Source: Poa pratensis
Lineage: Eukaryota; Streptophyta; Magnoliopsida; Poales; Poaceae
Direction: 5' to 3'
Assembly: GCA_947311845.1 (NCBI GenBank)
Contig: CAMZMU010000049.1
Coordinates: forward strand, 7,566,449 to 7,630,448
DNA length: 64,000 nucleotides
In this document: piece after piece, positions 46,799 to 58,534 of the stretch
How the letters are laid out: each line of letters starts with the position of its first letter
Numbering within the stretch: the stretch's first letter is position 1
Translations under genes and position numbers: made by a program
The notes under the pieces: generated by a model
What the model was told of the DNA's origin: nothing
Database searches by the model: none
What the model saw: only the letters and a program-made list of their open reading frames with translations

Positions 46799-47065
46799 GT
46801 GTCATCTCTGGAAATTTTCCTAACTCTTTACTTTTTCCACATTTCCTCCAAATCAAAGGATCCCTTAGGATCTGGCAGGGACAGCAAAGGGTCTTCTACC
46901 TGCCGTCTGAACAACTTCAACAGAGCAACCAGCTCTGCGGCGTCCCTGCAGCGAACGGCTGCCCGCATCCACCTCAGCGTGCTACGTATCCACCACAGCA
47001 TCCATGCCTCCGGCGCGTCGGCAAGACAACGACTGGCGGATTACTACCAGGAAAATCTTGAGTAG
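46799..47065 (+). other. isolated ORF, possible orphan exon
   Basis: An 88-codon ORF whose second half has gene-like composition and ends L-A-D-Y-Y-Q-E-N-L-E before a stop. It lies just after the MITE at 46692. No domain, no neighbouring exon and no clear splice partner were found. It could be the last exon of a gene lost upstream, or chance. Confidence 0.2.
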
Positions 47066-47762
47066 AAATAGAGCTGAACATATGCTTGCATGCATCATGC
47101 TAGGTACTGTAGTACGTAGTAGCAGCTAGCTGCAGCCCGGCATGCATGCACCGTATTAACAGTAGAGCACAGGGGCACGGCATTGCGACTTCAAAATCTG
47201 TAATAGTCCGGCTTGAGAAGTGATCCAGAAAACGTAGCCAGGTTGGAGGCCGTTCAGGCTCGTTAGACGTTAGTCGTCGTCGGTACAGAAACATCCCGTA
47301 GCGGCAGTAGCTACTGTAGACTGTAGGTTCGATCGCCATGGCAATATGGCATGAGAAGAGAAAAGAAATGCGTCCGCATGCAGTTAGTCAACGGCTATGC
47401 AGGAGAACGATTTCGTTTTTTTTTCCGGTGGGAGTGAATGGATATATGCACATATGCATGCAGATATACGAGAAGAGGACGACTATGCATGCTGAATTAA
47501 TTTAGAACAACAGATAAGTGCACTTCATATAGATGCATATATAATTCCAAACCATGGCACCAAATTCCTTGCATATCACCTAGGAGCCATAGCGTTTCCA
47601 GCAGCAGAGCCACAAACACCAAATCAAACGAAATTAGAACGCAGGCAAAAGCGACAGCAACCAGAAAGAACTCCCCGGTGCCAACATACGCCCAGCAAAC
47701 CAGCAAGACACCAGATTGACTCCAACCCCATAGAAGAGACTGACGCTGCACAACACGACCTT

Positions 47763-47878
47763 ACTTTGATGAGTTCATAAGTTTCTGCTCCACCACAGTC
47801 AGATCAGCTCTCAGATGCATACTTTGATGAGTTCATAAGTTTCTGCTCCACCACAGTCAGATCAGCTCTCAGATGCAG
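47763..47878. repeat. 58-bp tandem duplication at the 3' end of the first BTB gene
   Basis: Two copies, 47763-47820 and 47821-47878, identical except for the last base. They cover the end of the BTB-BACK coding region, where the minus strand encodes L-H-L-R-A-D-L-T-V-V-E. Confidence 0.85.
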
Positions 47879-48012
47879 CCGTCGATGAAGATGTTGTTGT
47901 CATCGGCATTGAAAGTTGATAATGGCATCTTAAAGATATAGGGGTATCCATGAGACACCTTAGTATGACTATAGTTGTACTCGTTGTTAAACAGCCTGAC
48001 AAATTTCCCTGA

Positions 48013-48999
48013 CACTATGTTTGGATGCACAGAATTCGCCTCCGAATTGAATTGGCAATGGAATACCAAATCAACGATTTCAATGGAATACCAGAAATGT
48101 TGTTTGGATGTGCACGGTATTCATCTGTAGAATCAACGCTCCGAATGGAATTCTAAACCTGTTTGGATGTATATTGTGTGGAATTGAATATTTTTTGACT
48201 TTGAACAATATATATTGTGTAATATGAATGAAAATAAACATGTACATCAGAATGATTCAATAATATTTGTCACATAATAACATGTTTTATTTCGAGATGA
48301 ACAAAAAACAGAAAAATACCCAGAAAAAATGAGTTGGATCTAGATCGGGAGGCAGAAGGTCCGGCTCGCCTCCAGGCCGCGTCCCGCGAGCGCCGCCGTC
48401 CCCGTCCCCGTCGATCTACACCTCCGTCCACGCACAGACCATGGCCGGCCGCTCGACCCGCTCGACCCGTGGCCGCTCGAACACGGCCGCTCCATCTCGC
48501 GCCGCGACGGCCGCTCCACCCACGGCCGCTCCACCTCGCGCCGCCGCCAGAGCACCTCGCGCCGCCGAGGATGCCTTCTCCAGAGCGGGGACGGCTCCAC
48601 CTCGCTAGGGTTCCGCGGGGAACCAGAGGACGGGCAAGATGGAGGGGGAGAGGAGAGGCGGACAGGGAAAGGGAGGGGGAGAGGAGAGGCGGGCGGGGGG
48701 GACGCACCTGGCGGCGCCGCCGGCGATTCCTTCTCCAGCGCGGGGGCGGACGCAGGAGCTCGTACTTCCGTTTTGTTTTTCGGGAGAGAGAACGCGAGCG
48801 AGCGCGAGCCAATTCCGAGCGAATACAGAGGTCTGGAGCTCTGTATTCGCGAACGGGTAAGTTGGCCGCGCGGGGGGTGAGCTCGGAATTGGTCCAACAA
48901 TTCCAGGGACCAATACCAAGTACATCCAAACACTGGAATTCGCGTTTTCAATTCCAGAAAGCCAATTCAGAGGTCAATTCTGTGCAACCAAACACAGTG
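48013..48999. mobile_element. non-autonomous TIR transposon in BTB copy 1 exon 5
   Basis: A 987-bp insertion with inverted ends: CACTATGTTTGGATGCACAG at the left and, in complement, CACTGTGTTTGGTTGCACAG at the right. Subterminal TGTTTGGATG motifs recur (48017, 48105, 48161 and inverted near 48924). The centre (48350-48880) is GC-rich with spurious ORFs up to 235 codons on either strand. CACT ends suggest CACTA or hAT relatives. No exact TSD is visible, so the superfamily is open. Confidence 0.7.
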
Positions 49000-50565
49000 T
49001 CGATGGTTTTCTCCTGGCAGCAACCTCAACGGCCAATGTGACAGAGCACCCCGGCAACCTGGATAAACTAATGTAGAAGCCAAATTTGCAAGAGTTACTG
49101 CTCTTGTCCATTTGCCAGGTTGCCACGACATAAAAATCACACCCTGCAAGAATGAATGTTTCAGAGAATATCTCTCCGGACATCTTTCCAAACGAGAACA
49201 GTCTGGAGCATTCCTCACGCGTTAGGCCCAAGTAAACTACAGCATGTGGGGAATCTGTACCAAGCACAACAACTTTCACAGGTTTGACCCTGTAACCCCG
49301 CTCTTCACTTAAGTCTTCTGCAAGAACAGCTTCAATATCTGTTGGGCAAGCTTTGTGTAAAAGTTCCTCAGTAATACGCTTAGATACTTTCTCATGGTCA
49401 ATATCATCATCAGTGCATGCTAGGATCTCCTGAAGTGTAGTACATGTCATATGACTGAAACGTACTAGCGGAAGTAAACGACAACTCAACATCTTGTGTC
49501 TTTCCTCTGAGTCTAGTACCGCGAACGGGCCCACTTGAGCAAGAAGCGATATACATGATCTTCAGATTTCACTTGCATGTCAGAACTTGAAAAGATGGCT
49601 TCGATCCCAGCAAGAGAGGTGTTCATCGCTTCATGTTCGAACCTGAAATGAGACAAACCATGCAATCACTATACTACATCCTTGATTTAATGACATAGGT
49701 CTACATTTTCTGCAAACAAAAAAACATTTCTCCATCAAATTGGGATCACTCACTTATCTAAATCCTTGTATTTGTCGGTAAGGAATTCTTTGGCTGCACC
49801 TACCACACGCTGAATTTCAGCAGCCATTATAACAGTGCATGGATGGTCTAGGTATAGCAGTGCAGATTCTGTGGTCATAGGCAGGCTTGTGAGAAACTTA
49901 CTGCAATGCCTCGTGCAAGAAAGAACCTCAAATCTGTCAGCAGCCATTAAGATGTCGAGCAGAAGAGCTGGCTCAACTGATGTCAACTTTCCAGTGTACA
50001 TGAAGCTTAAAAGCTCCATAAAGGCATTTTCCTCTGTTCCAAGTAGAATGAAAACAGGAAAGACATAAAATTAAGAGAACAGTTCATAAAGAAGTAAAGA
50101 AAAAAAAAAGACACTCCTTTTGTACCATAGATAAATGTTTAAGTAGACTAATGACTTTCATTATTGAGAAATGCTCCATGGGGAATTAACCTTTTTCCAA
50201 TCATTGAAGTTTCATATCAATATTATCAAAAAACAACGAGGTCATGGAATCCAAAAAATCTCAACCATTTAATATAACCAGATCCAATGGCTCATAAAAT
50301 AAGTTTGACCTGGCAAATTAACTCATAATTGCTATTAAATAGATACTCGAGAGATTTTATCCCCACTCAAGAGAGTTAATTAATCACAAATTGCTCACAT
50401 TGATGACTAAAAGAGAAGGCACACCATGTGCGTGAGTGGCTGTCGGCTGATCACTAGTGAAAAGAAGTGACAGCAACTATAAACATGGTATTTTATTTAC
50501 CACAAATAATTATGTGTATATAACTAGTAAAACGACCACACTAGCAAACTATAATATAATAAAAT

Positions 50566-51324
50566 GGTTATTCTAATAGCAGGACGTGCCCCAGTGCGGC
50601 CCGTGCAGCGCGCATCTTACCCTATAGATGCGGATGGACCAACGCCTCCATGCATGTGATGAATCTTTTCACAATCTAAAAATTCAAAATAAACTATCTT
50701 TTAAACCGTTAATCCATTCAACGATCCGTCTTCAATGTTGGTTTCGTCTCGACGAGTAATTTAATACAAGATCCCGTCTTAATATGTTTTGACGAACTTT
50801 TTTTTTTTCGTCGCCGGTTGCCAGGTTATAGTACCGTAGTTAGCATATTATCATTCATAGTTACCAGGTAATTGTAATGTTTTTTGTCATAGTCATGATC
50901 TCCCTTTTCAAAGAGTGGGTATTTGATCCATTCTAGACACGTAAAATATGAAATTACCGTCACAAAAAGGATTACATTGGTGAGTAGCGCAGTTCAAAAA
51001 TGAGGCAACCATTTGATTTTAACCTAGTAACCAACTAGACAATACCTGTTGACCAAGTGACTATAATCTCGTCAGAAAAAAAGTTGTCGAAACATGTCAA
51101 AATGGGATCTAGTTTTGAAAATCTCGTCGCAACAAAGCCAACCGTGAAAACGGATGTAACTTTTGAATGACGGTTTAAGAGATGAAACATTTTAATTGAA
51201 AAACAGAAGTAATCTACGTATGTGGCTGCATGCATGCATTTCACTGTTACCATATTATTTCCGAGCCCACGGAAAACTAATTTGGGGCACGTGCCCTTAT
51301 TAGTGCCCTTATTAGCACGAGTCC
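50566..51324. mobile_element. Mutator-like fold-back element in BTB copy 1 intron 3
   Basis: A 759-bp element between exons 3 and 4. Arms at about 50700-50850 and 51020-51190 are imperfect inverted repeats. Its ends pair through CTAATAGCAGG..CGTGCCCC and GGGGCACG..TTATTAG. It is flanked by ATAATAAAAT on both sides (50556-50565, 51325-51334), consistent with a 9-bp Mutator TSD plus one chance base. The right arm carries TTTTGAAAATCTCGTCG, also seen with one change in the element at 45-46 kb. Confidence 0.7.
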
Positions 51325-53386
51325 ATAATAAAATAGAAAAGGAAGAAATTTACAATTAAGCTATCACATTACCTGAATCTGAAATCCTAATTATCGGATG
51401 CATCTGATTAGATTCTTTCATGCCATTTGAGAATAGCTGAGAAAAATGAAGGTTATTGGAAACTTGAACTGAATATACAACAAATTCATTTCACATTGTT
51501 ATAAAAATTACCTTTAGAAAGAAAGTACTTCTTGCAGCAACAATCGCCGAATTAATATGAAGGGTCTTTACTGTTAAAACTGTAGTTCCAGCCATTAAGG
51601 AAGAGTCAATACGCTGCCTTTTGTCAGCTGCAAAATAGCAAGGTCATTGAAATACAAGACAACTAGGAAAAGTAGAAGGTACACAATAAAACCACTGGAC
51701 ATTTTTCTTTTGTTAAAATACTTCGAAGACTCTGTTCAAGGGCGCATATTGATCAATCTTCAGATATATTTGGTGAAGTAGTTAAAGTAGCATAACAAAA
51801 AATCATTTAGCTGATCCTGCAATCTAAGCATGTGTGTAGCTCACTGAGTAAAGGGATAATAAATGTTATCCCAAGGATCCTACTGGAATTTTATATAACT
51901 TCATAAGATAATATTTATTAAAAGCCAGACTGAGGCAAGAACTCTTGAAATAATTCGATAACTTGACAGGAATCATAACATGAAGATAAGAATTTCAAAA
52001 CCCATAATTCCACAAAGGACAAGTAGTAAAACTTTAGTATTCACCTGGAATATGATCTTTCTAAATTTCTAAGTCATATGGTTGCGCCTGTGCTGTCCAG
52101 TGACTATTCTAGTTGCAAGGGATTTATTTTATTTTACTTCTGCAAGGATAAGGGGATTGGTATTGCTTGAGGCCAATACTACATCCAAATAGTTGACTAC
52201 TGCAACGTATTCAGATGCATGGACACTGGACATAGACGGTATGTTGGTTGTTTTGTCTGAATAATCGGATGTTGATTCAGTCCATCACAAAATTCATTTT
52301 CAGGTTAGTCCTACATTCCACCATAAAACCGCAGGCGCAAAACTGATAAATCCACTCTGTTTGCCTATTGCCTCAACCACTAATCTGTAATGAAAATATC
52401 AGCTACGTAATGTCATATTGTGTCAGTACCAAGTTTATCTCTACACAGCAAGTATTTGTACTACTCAAACGTAAGTGGTTATTACGCAGGCTAATAGTGA
52501 CCTTAAATCTTTCAACACAGACAAAACAGAGGCGGGCAAAGAAAAGGGCAGACTAATATTTATCTTAAAAGGATATATGTTGAACAAGGAACATACGGAG
52601 ACTGGAGAGTTCCACGGTTTTAAGGAGCTATTTTCTCAACATCTCCACTTCTAATAAAAAGAATCATAGTTTCTCATAAAATCAACATTTAAGAAAAGAT
52701 GAAGTCGTGAAACATTTTTTCGATTATACTAAATAAATCCATAGTCATAATATGTTCTTCCTATTCTTTTGGTATATTTGGAAACATAATAATTGGCTTA
52801 TATTTGGAAACACATTTGCTATTCATAAAAAAAAATACTATTTGGTAAAAATGCATAATCTAATCTCCGGCTGAAAAACTCTCCAGTTCAAAAAACAATG
52901 TTGATCTATTAACTATTTTTCTCCAAAAATCGATTTTGATTTAGCGAGCACCTCTTTTCAATGTTAGATGACTTTTACATTACATGCATACCACCTCAGC
53001 TCACGCACAGCACAGATCCCCTCTATCGCTTGCTTCCACATTACCCCAAAACCACCCTACCAGAGGGTCAGCCTTGAGCCACTTATGACTTAGGAGGATG
53101 AACTTATTGCAAATGAAAACGCAACATACCCAGATACACCCAGCTAAATCCATCCGGCCGACATCGGGAAAGGGGGCAGGGCACGATACGCACCTTTCTC
53201 CTTGGGGCAGCGCGCCGAGTCAGGGAGGGATTCTCCGGCGACGACCTCTAACCGCAGTACCCTGTCGGAGAAGTTCTCTGAATTGAACGCAAAGTCGAAG
53301 CTGGGCACCGCGCCCCAGCTCGAGAAATCCAGGTCCATCTCCTCCTCCGGCACCCCCGTCGTCGGCGTCTCTTCGCCGTCGGCCAT

Positions 53387-54612
53387 GCGCTCCACAACCT
53401 GTAGAACAGTAGAAGAGGAAGGGGCGTGGAGGTAAACCCTAGCTCTCGAATAGGTTCGTCGAGAAGGCGAGTGGGCGGTCGGATACTGAAGTTTTGCAAA
53501 ACCCCGTGAACCTTTTTCAGTTTTGACGATGATAAGAATTGCCAAGAAGTTCTCTGACTTTTGAAGACTTTATTTTGAACTCCGTGAACCTTACAAAACC
53601 CCGTGAACCTTACAGTGTTGCTAAATTGTGAATGGGTTCTTCTGACTTTTGAAGATTTTATTTTGACCAATCAATTATATGTGGATTATATTTAGTTTTT
53701 ATACCAGTCACAAAAAATCCATACAAATATAATTATATATTTTATACCAGTCAAATTCCATACCTATTTTGTAGTACAAAATTTGGTCAATTTTTTCTCA
53801 ACGTTTCAACTTTCGATGGTCGGCACAAGAATTTGGAGCTAGGTCATTAAGGCGATTAATCAAGGAATCAATGCTAGAATCTTGTTAGCATACCATGCAA
53901 GTTTGACGCGTGCTGTGTGCAAGTGTACTAGAGATACGGCAAGCAATCATCCTTCCGAATGTGGACGAGTACAACAGGCTAAACAAAATGAACTCCCAAC
54001 GAAGGTCGTCTTGTCCCTTTGGTTTGATGTAAGCAATAAATCAGGCATGTGAACAACAGAGCAAGTATCACCTTCCGTTTCGAATGCATGGATGCAGATA
54101 AGTGGAACAAGGATAAGAGGTGATTCTGGAACAAAAAAGGATGGCACTCCATCATGTTTTCTAAAAGAAAATACTAACAATGAGACAGGTCAAACGTGCC
54201 AGTAATGTTTTCAGCTTTTGGCTTATCGATTCATCATCACTAAAAAACAATGCTAGTACTAATGTTTTGAAAAGAAAAATACCAAGAATAAGTCAGGTGA
54301 AACGTGCCTATCGCACCAACTTTCGGCATTCTCGTTGTGAATAATCCAGCCACCGAGCTTTCCAAAACTATCAAAACAGGTAGCCTCTCCAGGCAGCACA
54401 CCAACATCTACAGCGCTACACGATTCAGCTACTAGTAGGAACAATGCCCATGGATTCAAACTTCTTGCAGTTTGAGCTCACTGTATCACCACTTGCAAGG
54501 TTTTGATCCACAACCAGAAGAGCAAGGACTCCCACTGCCAGCATATGCCTAACAAGCCACCAAAACTCCAGACTAAGACTGAAACACCATTCAACTTTGG
54601 TGAGCGATGATA
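53387..54612. other. intergenic; 5' flank of BTB copy 1 and 3' flank of BTB copy 2
   Basis: 53540-53670 contains a short imperfect direct repeat (CTGACTTTTGAAGA.TTTATTTTGA twice). 54150-54310 has another (AAAATAC.AA.AAT..G.CAGGT.AAACGTGCC twice). 54425-54610 is similar to 47500-47760, the matching 3' UTR of copy 1, so the BTB duplication extended past the stop codons. Confidence 0.45.
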
Positions 54613-55041
54613 TCAAGTTTGTAATTCCGGCTGCCCCTCCACCACCCTGATATCAGCTCTCAGATGCAGCACACCGTCGATGAAGAGGTTGTCGTCGGCA
54701 ATGAACTTCGACCATTCAACCCCAAAAAGATCAGGACATCCCTCCATGAAACCATCGGTGTATGTAACCTTATCCTTCAACCTGCGCACAAATTCAACTG
54801 ACGGTCTTTTCCTTGCAGCAAACTCGAAATCTAATGCCAAACACGTTGTGTCCCCTGGCTCCTCAATGGCCCCAAACCAGAGGCCAAAGCTGTACGACTT
54901 ACTCTTCTCATCCATTTCACAAGTTGGCCTGAGGTACAAATTCTGCCCTGCAACATGGAACAAGTGCGAGTATATTTTTCCTGTTGGGAAGAGTCGGCAG
55001 CAGTCCTCGCGTGTTAGATCCAAGAACACAATAACCTGTTG

Positions 55042-57874
55042 ATGCACGAGGGGCTTGCTTAAGGCCATAGAGAGAGCGACGAAGACGGCAGACCATGCCA
55101 TCTGTAACAGAATACCCAGGTGGTGGTTGCATATAAACCTCCTCACGCAACTCACCATTAAGAAAGGCATTCTTAACATCAAGCTGAGACACGGACCAAT
55201 GGCGAACAGATGCCACGGCAAGAAGAGTCTGAACAGTGGTCATGTGAGCCACAGGAGCAAAAGTCTCATCATAATCACGGCCATGCTCCTGCTGAAAACC
55301 ACGAGCGACCAGACGAGCTTTGTAACGCTCAAGGGTCCCATCAGAGCGGGTCTTAACCTTATAGACCCACTTACATGTGATAGGACGAACACGAGGAGGA
55401 AGAGGGACAATCTCCCACGTACCAGTGCGCTCAAGCGCAGCAATCTCCTCAGCCATGGCAAGCTGCCATTCAGGATGAACAACAGCCTCACGATACGTAG
55501 TCGGCTCCGGGACAGCCGACACGCTGTAGGTAGCGGGATTATAGAAATCAGATGAAGGACAAGGCCGAGTACGAAGAGAGTAAGTCGGCTGAGACGGTGC
55601 ACCAGAAGTAGAGGGTGCATCAGATGACTCGGTCACAACACGTGGACGACGAGTATAATAAAAAGGAAAAGTAGGATGAGAAGGAGCAACAGGAGAAGAC
55701 GGAGACGGGGAGAGTGAAGAAGGCGGCGACGAAGGAGGAGAAGAAGGCGGCGACGAAGGAGGAGAAGAAGGCACCAGATCAGGGGGAGGAGGAGAAATAT
55801 GAGGAACAACAGGAGGAGAATCAGGAAAAGAAAGAAAAGATAGATCCTCCACAGTAGAGGTCGAGGAGGGCGGGCGCGGATAGAAAGGACGAGACTCGTC
55901 AAACGTCACATCCCGGGAAATACGCATCCGACGAGCCACGGGATCCCAACAGCGATAGCCTTTATGCTCATCACTATATCCGAGAAAAACACACTCAACA
56001 GACTGAGCGGTTAGTTTGGTGCGTTCACGAGGAGCGAGGAGAACATAGCAAACACAACCAAACAGACGCAACATGGAATAATCAGGAGAGCGATCACATA
56101 GTCGCTCGAGAGGAATACCACCCTGAAGGGCGGCAGAAGGCTGAATGTTAATGAGATAGACCGAGGTAGAGACAGCCTCAGCCCAGAAATGTGGCGGGAG
56201 AGAAGAAGCGATCATCATCGCACGAGCAGTCTCTAGAAGATGACGATGCTTACGCTCAGCAACGCCATTCTGAGCATGTGCACCGGGACAAGAGAACTGA
56301 GCGAGAGTGCCCTGCTCAGCAAGAACACCACGCAAATGCTTGGAGATATACTCACCAGCAGAATCAGCACGGAACACACGAATAGGTGTAGAGAACTGAG
56401 TGTGAACCATGACAGCAAAACGCTTATAGATAGAGAGAACCTCACTACGAGAGGACATAAAGTAAATCCAAGTGTATCGTGAGTAATCATCTATAAAGAT
56501 AATATAGTAGCGATGACCCCCTTTCGAAGCGAAGGGAGCCGGACCCCAAACATCTGAATGAACGAGATCAAAAGGACGCTCGGACACAGAGTCACTATGA
56601 GGATATGGTAGCTGAATCTGCTTACCAAGCCTACAACCCAGACAATCCAAAGAAGCGTTTCCGGAGACAGACCCTAGAACACCACGATGAACTAGAGACG
56701 AGAGACGAGAACCACATAAGTGGCCAAGACGATGATGCCACTGCTGAAAAGAGCTGGTGGCTGCGGCAACCTGGGTCGAGAGACTGGCGGCGGGGGCAGC
56801 GGAAGGAAGACGAAGCCAGTCAAGCTCCCATAGACCATCATGGCGTCGGGGACCAGCACCAAGCAAAGCGCCCGTGCAACGATCCTGAACAGAACAGGAA
56901 TCAAAGTCTAGAGTGACCCTACAACGAGAATCGACAATCTGACTACCAGAGAAAAGCTGCATGGTGAGTCGAGGAATATGAGCGACAGAAGGAACATGAA
57001 ACGTGGGACTGCTAAGAGTGCCTCGACTAGCAACGGGGATGGGAGTACCATCGGCAGTACGAACAGAGACAGGAGACTCGACAGGTCGAATAGAGCTCAA
57101 GGCGGAAGAATCGTAAGTCATATGAAAAGATGCTCCAGTATCAAGAATCCAAGGGGATGTACCTGAATGAGAAGAAGGTGGTGTCTCGGTGCCAGAAAAG
57201 TCAGTCGCAGAACCAGCAGAACCTGTCGGTGAAGAGTCCCAAGTAGCAAGCAGGCATCGGAGTTGCGCGATCTCACGCGCAGTGAAAGACGCCACTGAAG
57301 AGGTCGAGGTAGATGCGTCAGCCAAGGAGGACCAATCATCACAATACGTGGTCGCCACATGAGGAGTCGAAGGAGAGCGGTCACAAGTGCGTGCACACGC
57401 CACGCGAGGAGTCGAAGAAAAGCAGCCAGAACCATGTGCAGAAGCCGCGAGAGTCGACGTAGAGCGGCGAGTCGACATAGATGGAGTCGACGTAGAGCGG
57501 CCACAACAGCGGGCAGAAGCCCCGATAGTCGGCGTAGAGCGGCGAGTCGACATAGACGAAGTCGACGTAGAGCGGCCATAACTGCGGGCAGAAGCCGCGA
57601 GAGTCGACGGAGAGCGGCGAGTCGATATAGACGGAGTCGACATAGAGCGACCATAACCGCGGACAGAAGCCGCGAGAGTCGACGTAGAGCGGCGAGTCGA
57701 CATAGACGGAGTCGACGTAGAGCGGCCATAACTGCGGGCAGAAGCCGCGAGAGTCGACGTAGAGCGACATGCAGACGTCATCGAGGGAGACGACGAAATA
57801 GGCAACAAGGACCCCGGAGCAGCACCGAGCAAAGACGGAAGCTCGGGACAGCCTAGAACGGGATCAGCAGACAT
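55042..57874 (-). pseudogene. Copia polyprotein, gag-less, truncated in RT
   Basis: Open for 944 codons within the element and then about 40 chance codons in BTB sequence. Order: [10 protein letters not shown] start; 25-residue repeats (about 38-145); protease [10 protein letters not shown] (about 240); integrase zinc-binding H-H-R-L-G-H to C-L-G-C (about 378-425); integrase core with D in L-V-H-S-D-V-W-G-P (about 440), D in F-R-A-D-S-A-G-E-Y (about 500) and E in N-G-V-A-E-R-K-H (about 535); then RT start [25 protein letters not shown], ending at [11 protein letters not shown]. Gag (UBN2/CCHC) is not seen. The RT active site is missing, so no activity is expected. Confidence 0.85.
57442..57769. 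repeat. 75-bp tandem repeats, four full units plus a partial
   Basis: Units start at 57442, 57517, 57592, 57667 and 57742 (AAGCCGCGAG..). On the minus strand each encodes a 25-residue unit of the form [25 protein letters not shown] in the Copia ORF N-terminus. The units stay in frame and differ by a few substitutions. Confidence 0.9.
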
Positions 57875-57896
57875 CGTGGAACGAGATCAGATCGGG

Positions 57897-58391
57897 TTTT
57901 TTTTTTTTGCTTTTTTTTTTTTTTTTTTTTTGGAATCGCTGGAGTCAACGTAGATCAGGTCGATCAGATCGATCGAGCCAAGCCGCTGGAACCACCGGCC
58001 GCTGGAGTCAAGGCAGCGGCCAGAGGACGACGGCCGGAGGACGGCGGCCGGCGGCGGCCGGAGACGACGGCCGGAGGACGGCGGCCGGCAGAAGAGGAGC
58101 AGCCGCGACAGGGGACAGCGGACAGCGGCGGCGGCCAGGAGACGGCGGCGCCAAGAAGAGCAGCCGGAGACAAGCGACCGCGGCGGCCGGAGACGGCGAT
58201 CAGCGGCGGCCGGCGACGGGCGACCAGCGGCGGCGGCCGGAGACGGAACGGCCTGGAGACAGGACGCGCGGACGGGGACGAGCCAGAGGCAGGATGCGCG
58301 GACGGGGACGAGCGGCGGACGGCCGGTGGAGATCGATTCGATCTGTACGCGAGAAAAAAAGGCACGAGTTGCGCGTGCAGAGTTTAACCTA
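57897..58391 (-). other. Copia 5' leader with A-tracts and GC-rich repeat
   Basis: Lies between the PBS and the Copia ATG. On the plus strand it has T runs at 57898-57909 and 57912-57932 (A-tracts in element RNA). Then 58000-58330 is GC-rich with many short CGGCCGGAGACGGCG-type repeats. ORFs here on both strands are artefacts of composition. Confidence 0.6.
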
Positions 58392-58403
58392 GCTCTGATA
58401 CCA

Positions 58404-58534
58404 TGTTAGGAATAAGCAACTTGTATTCCATGGGGGCCAAAGGCCATAATATATAGTACATGTACAGGTGTGTAAATATGCAGGGAGCCCCCTATATAAT
58501 AGGGAAACTACAATATACAAATATCTCTCTAACA
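58404..58534 (-). repeat. 5' LTR of the Copia element
   Basis: 131 bp with TG..CA ends (TGTTAGAG / CCTAACA). It is abutted by the PBS on one side and by BTB codons G-T-T-G-A-G-T-T-C-G-A-T-C on the other. This is very short for a plant LTR. No partner LTR occurs in the window. Confidence 0.8.

Larger units (their letters stand above)
47868..53386 (-). pseudogene. BTB-BACK protein (POB1/LRB-like), copy 1, decayed
   Basis: Family members bind CUL3 through the BTB domain and recruit targets for ubiquitination. Exons: 53386-53194 (start M-A-D-G-E-E-T-P; contains [16 protein letters not shown]), 51627-51512, 51436-51373, 50033-49754 and 49642 onward; junction phases all agree. Exons 2-4 give a BTB domain ([34 protein letters not shown]). 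Exon 5 gives BACK and the C-terminal region. Defects: a missing base near 49516 (R-Y|D-S-E-E-R-H-K shifts frame); a 987-bp transposon at 48013-48999 in exon 5; and a second frameshift near 47880. The first frameshift should end the protein inside BACK, though the BTB domain stays readable. Confidence 0.8.
55042..58534 (-). mobile_element. 3'-truncated Copia retrotransposon with one 131-bp LTR
   Basis: Inserted in the last exon of BTB copy 2. The 5' LTR is 58534-58404 (TGTTAGAG..CCTAACA), followed by the primer-binding site TGGTATCAGAGC at 58403-58392. The element lacks everything after the first third of reverse transcriptase: no YVDD block, RNase H, polypurine tract or 3' LTR. Its left edge joins BTB coding sequence through GTGCAT (55042-55047), which fits both the conserved Copia G-L-K-Q-A-P-R-A-W codons and the BTB V-H-Q-Q codons. 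The element cannot move alone. Confidence 0.8.

Noticed and set aside
48334..49041. 235-codon plus-strand ORF and 219/203-codon minus-strand ORFs in the same DNA
   Set aside because: Overlapping long ORFs in several frames of a GC-rich transposon core; low-complexity Arg/Pro composition and no domain.
57442..57769. CRISPR-like array
   Set aside because: Contiguous coding repeats without spacers in a plant retroelement.
57359..58392. Plus-strand ORFs of 161-165 codons opposite the Copia N-terminus and leader
   Set aside because: Arg/Ser-rich mirror of tandem repeats and of the GC-rich leader; no independent support.
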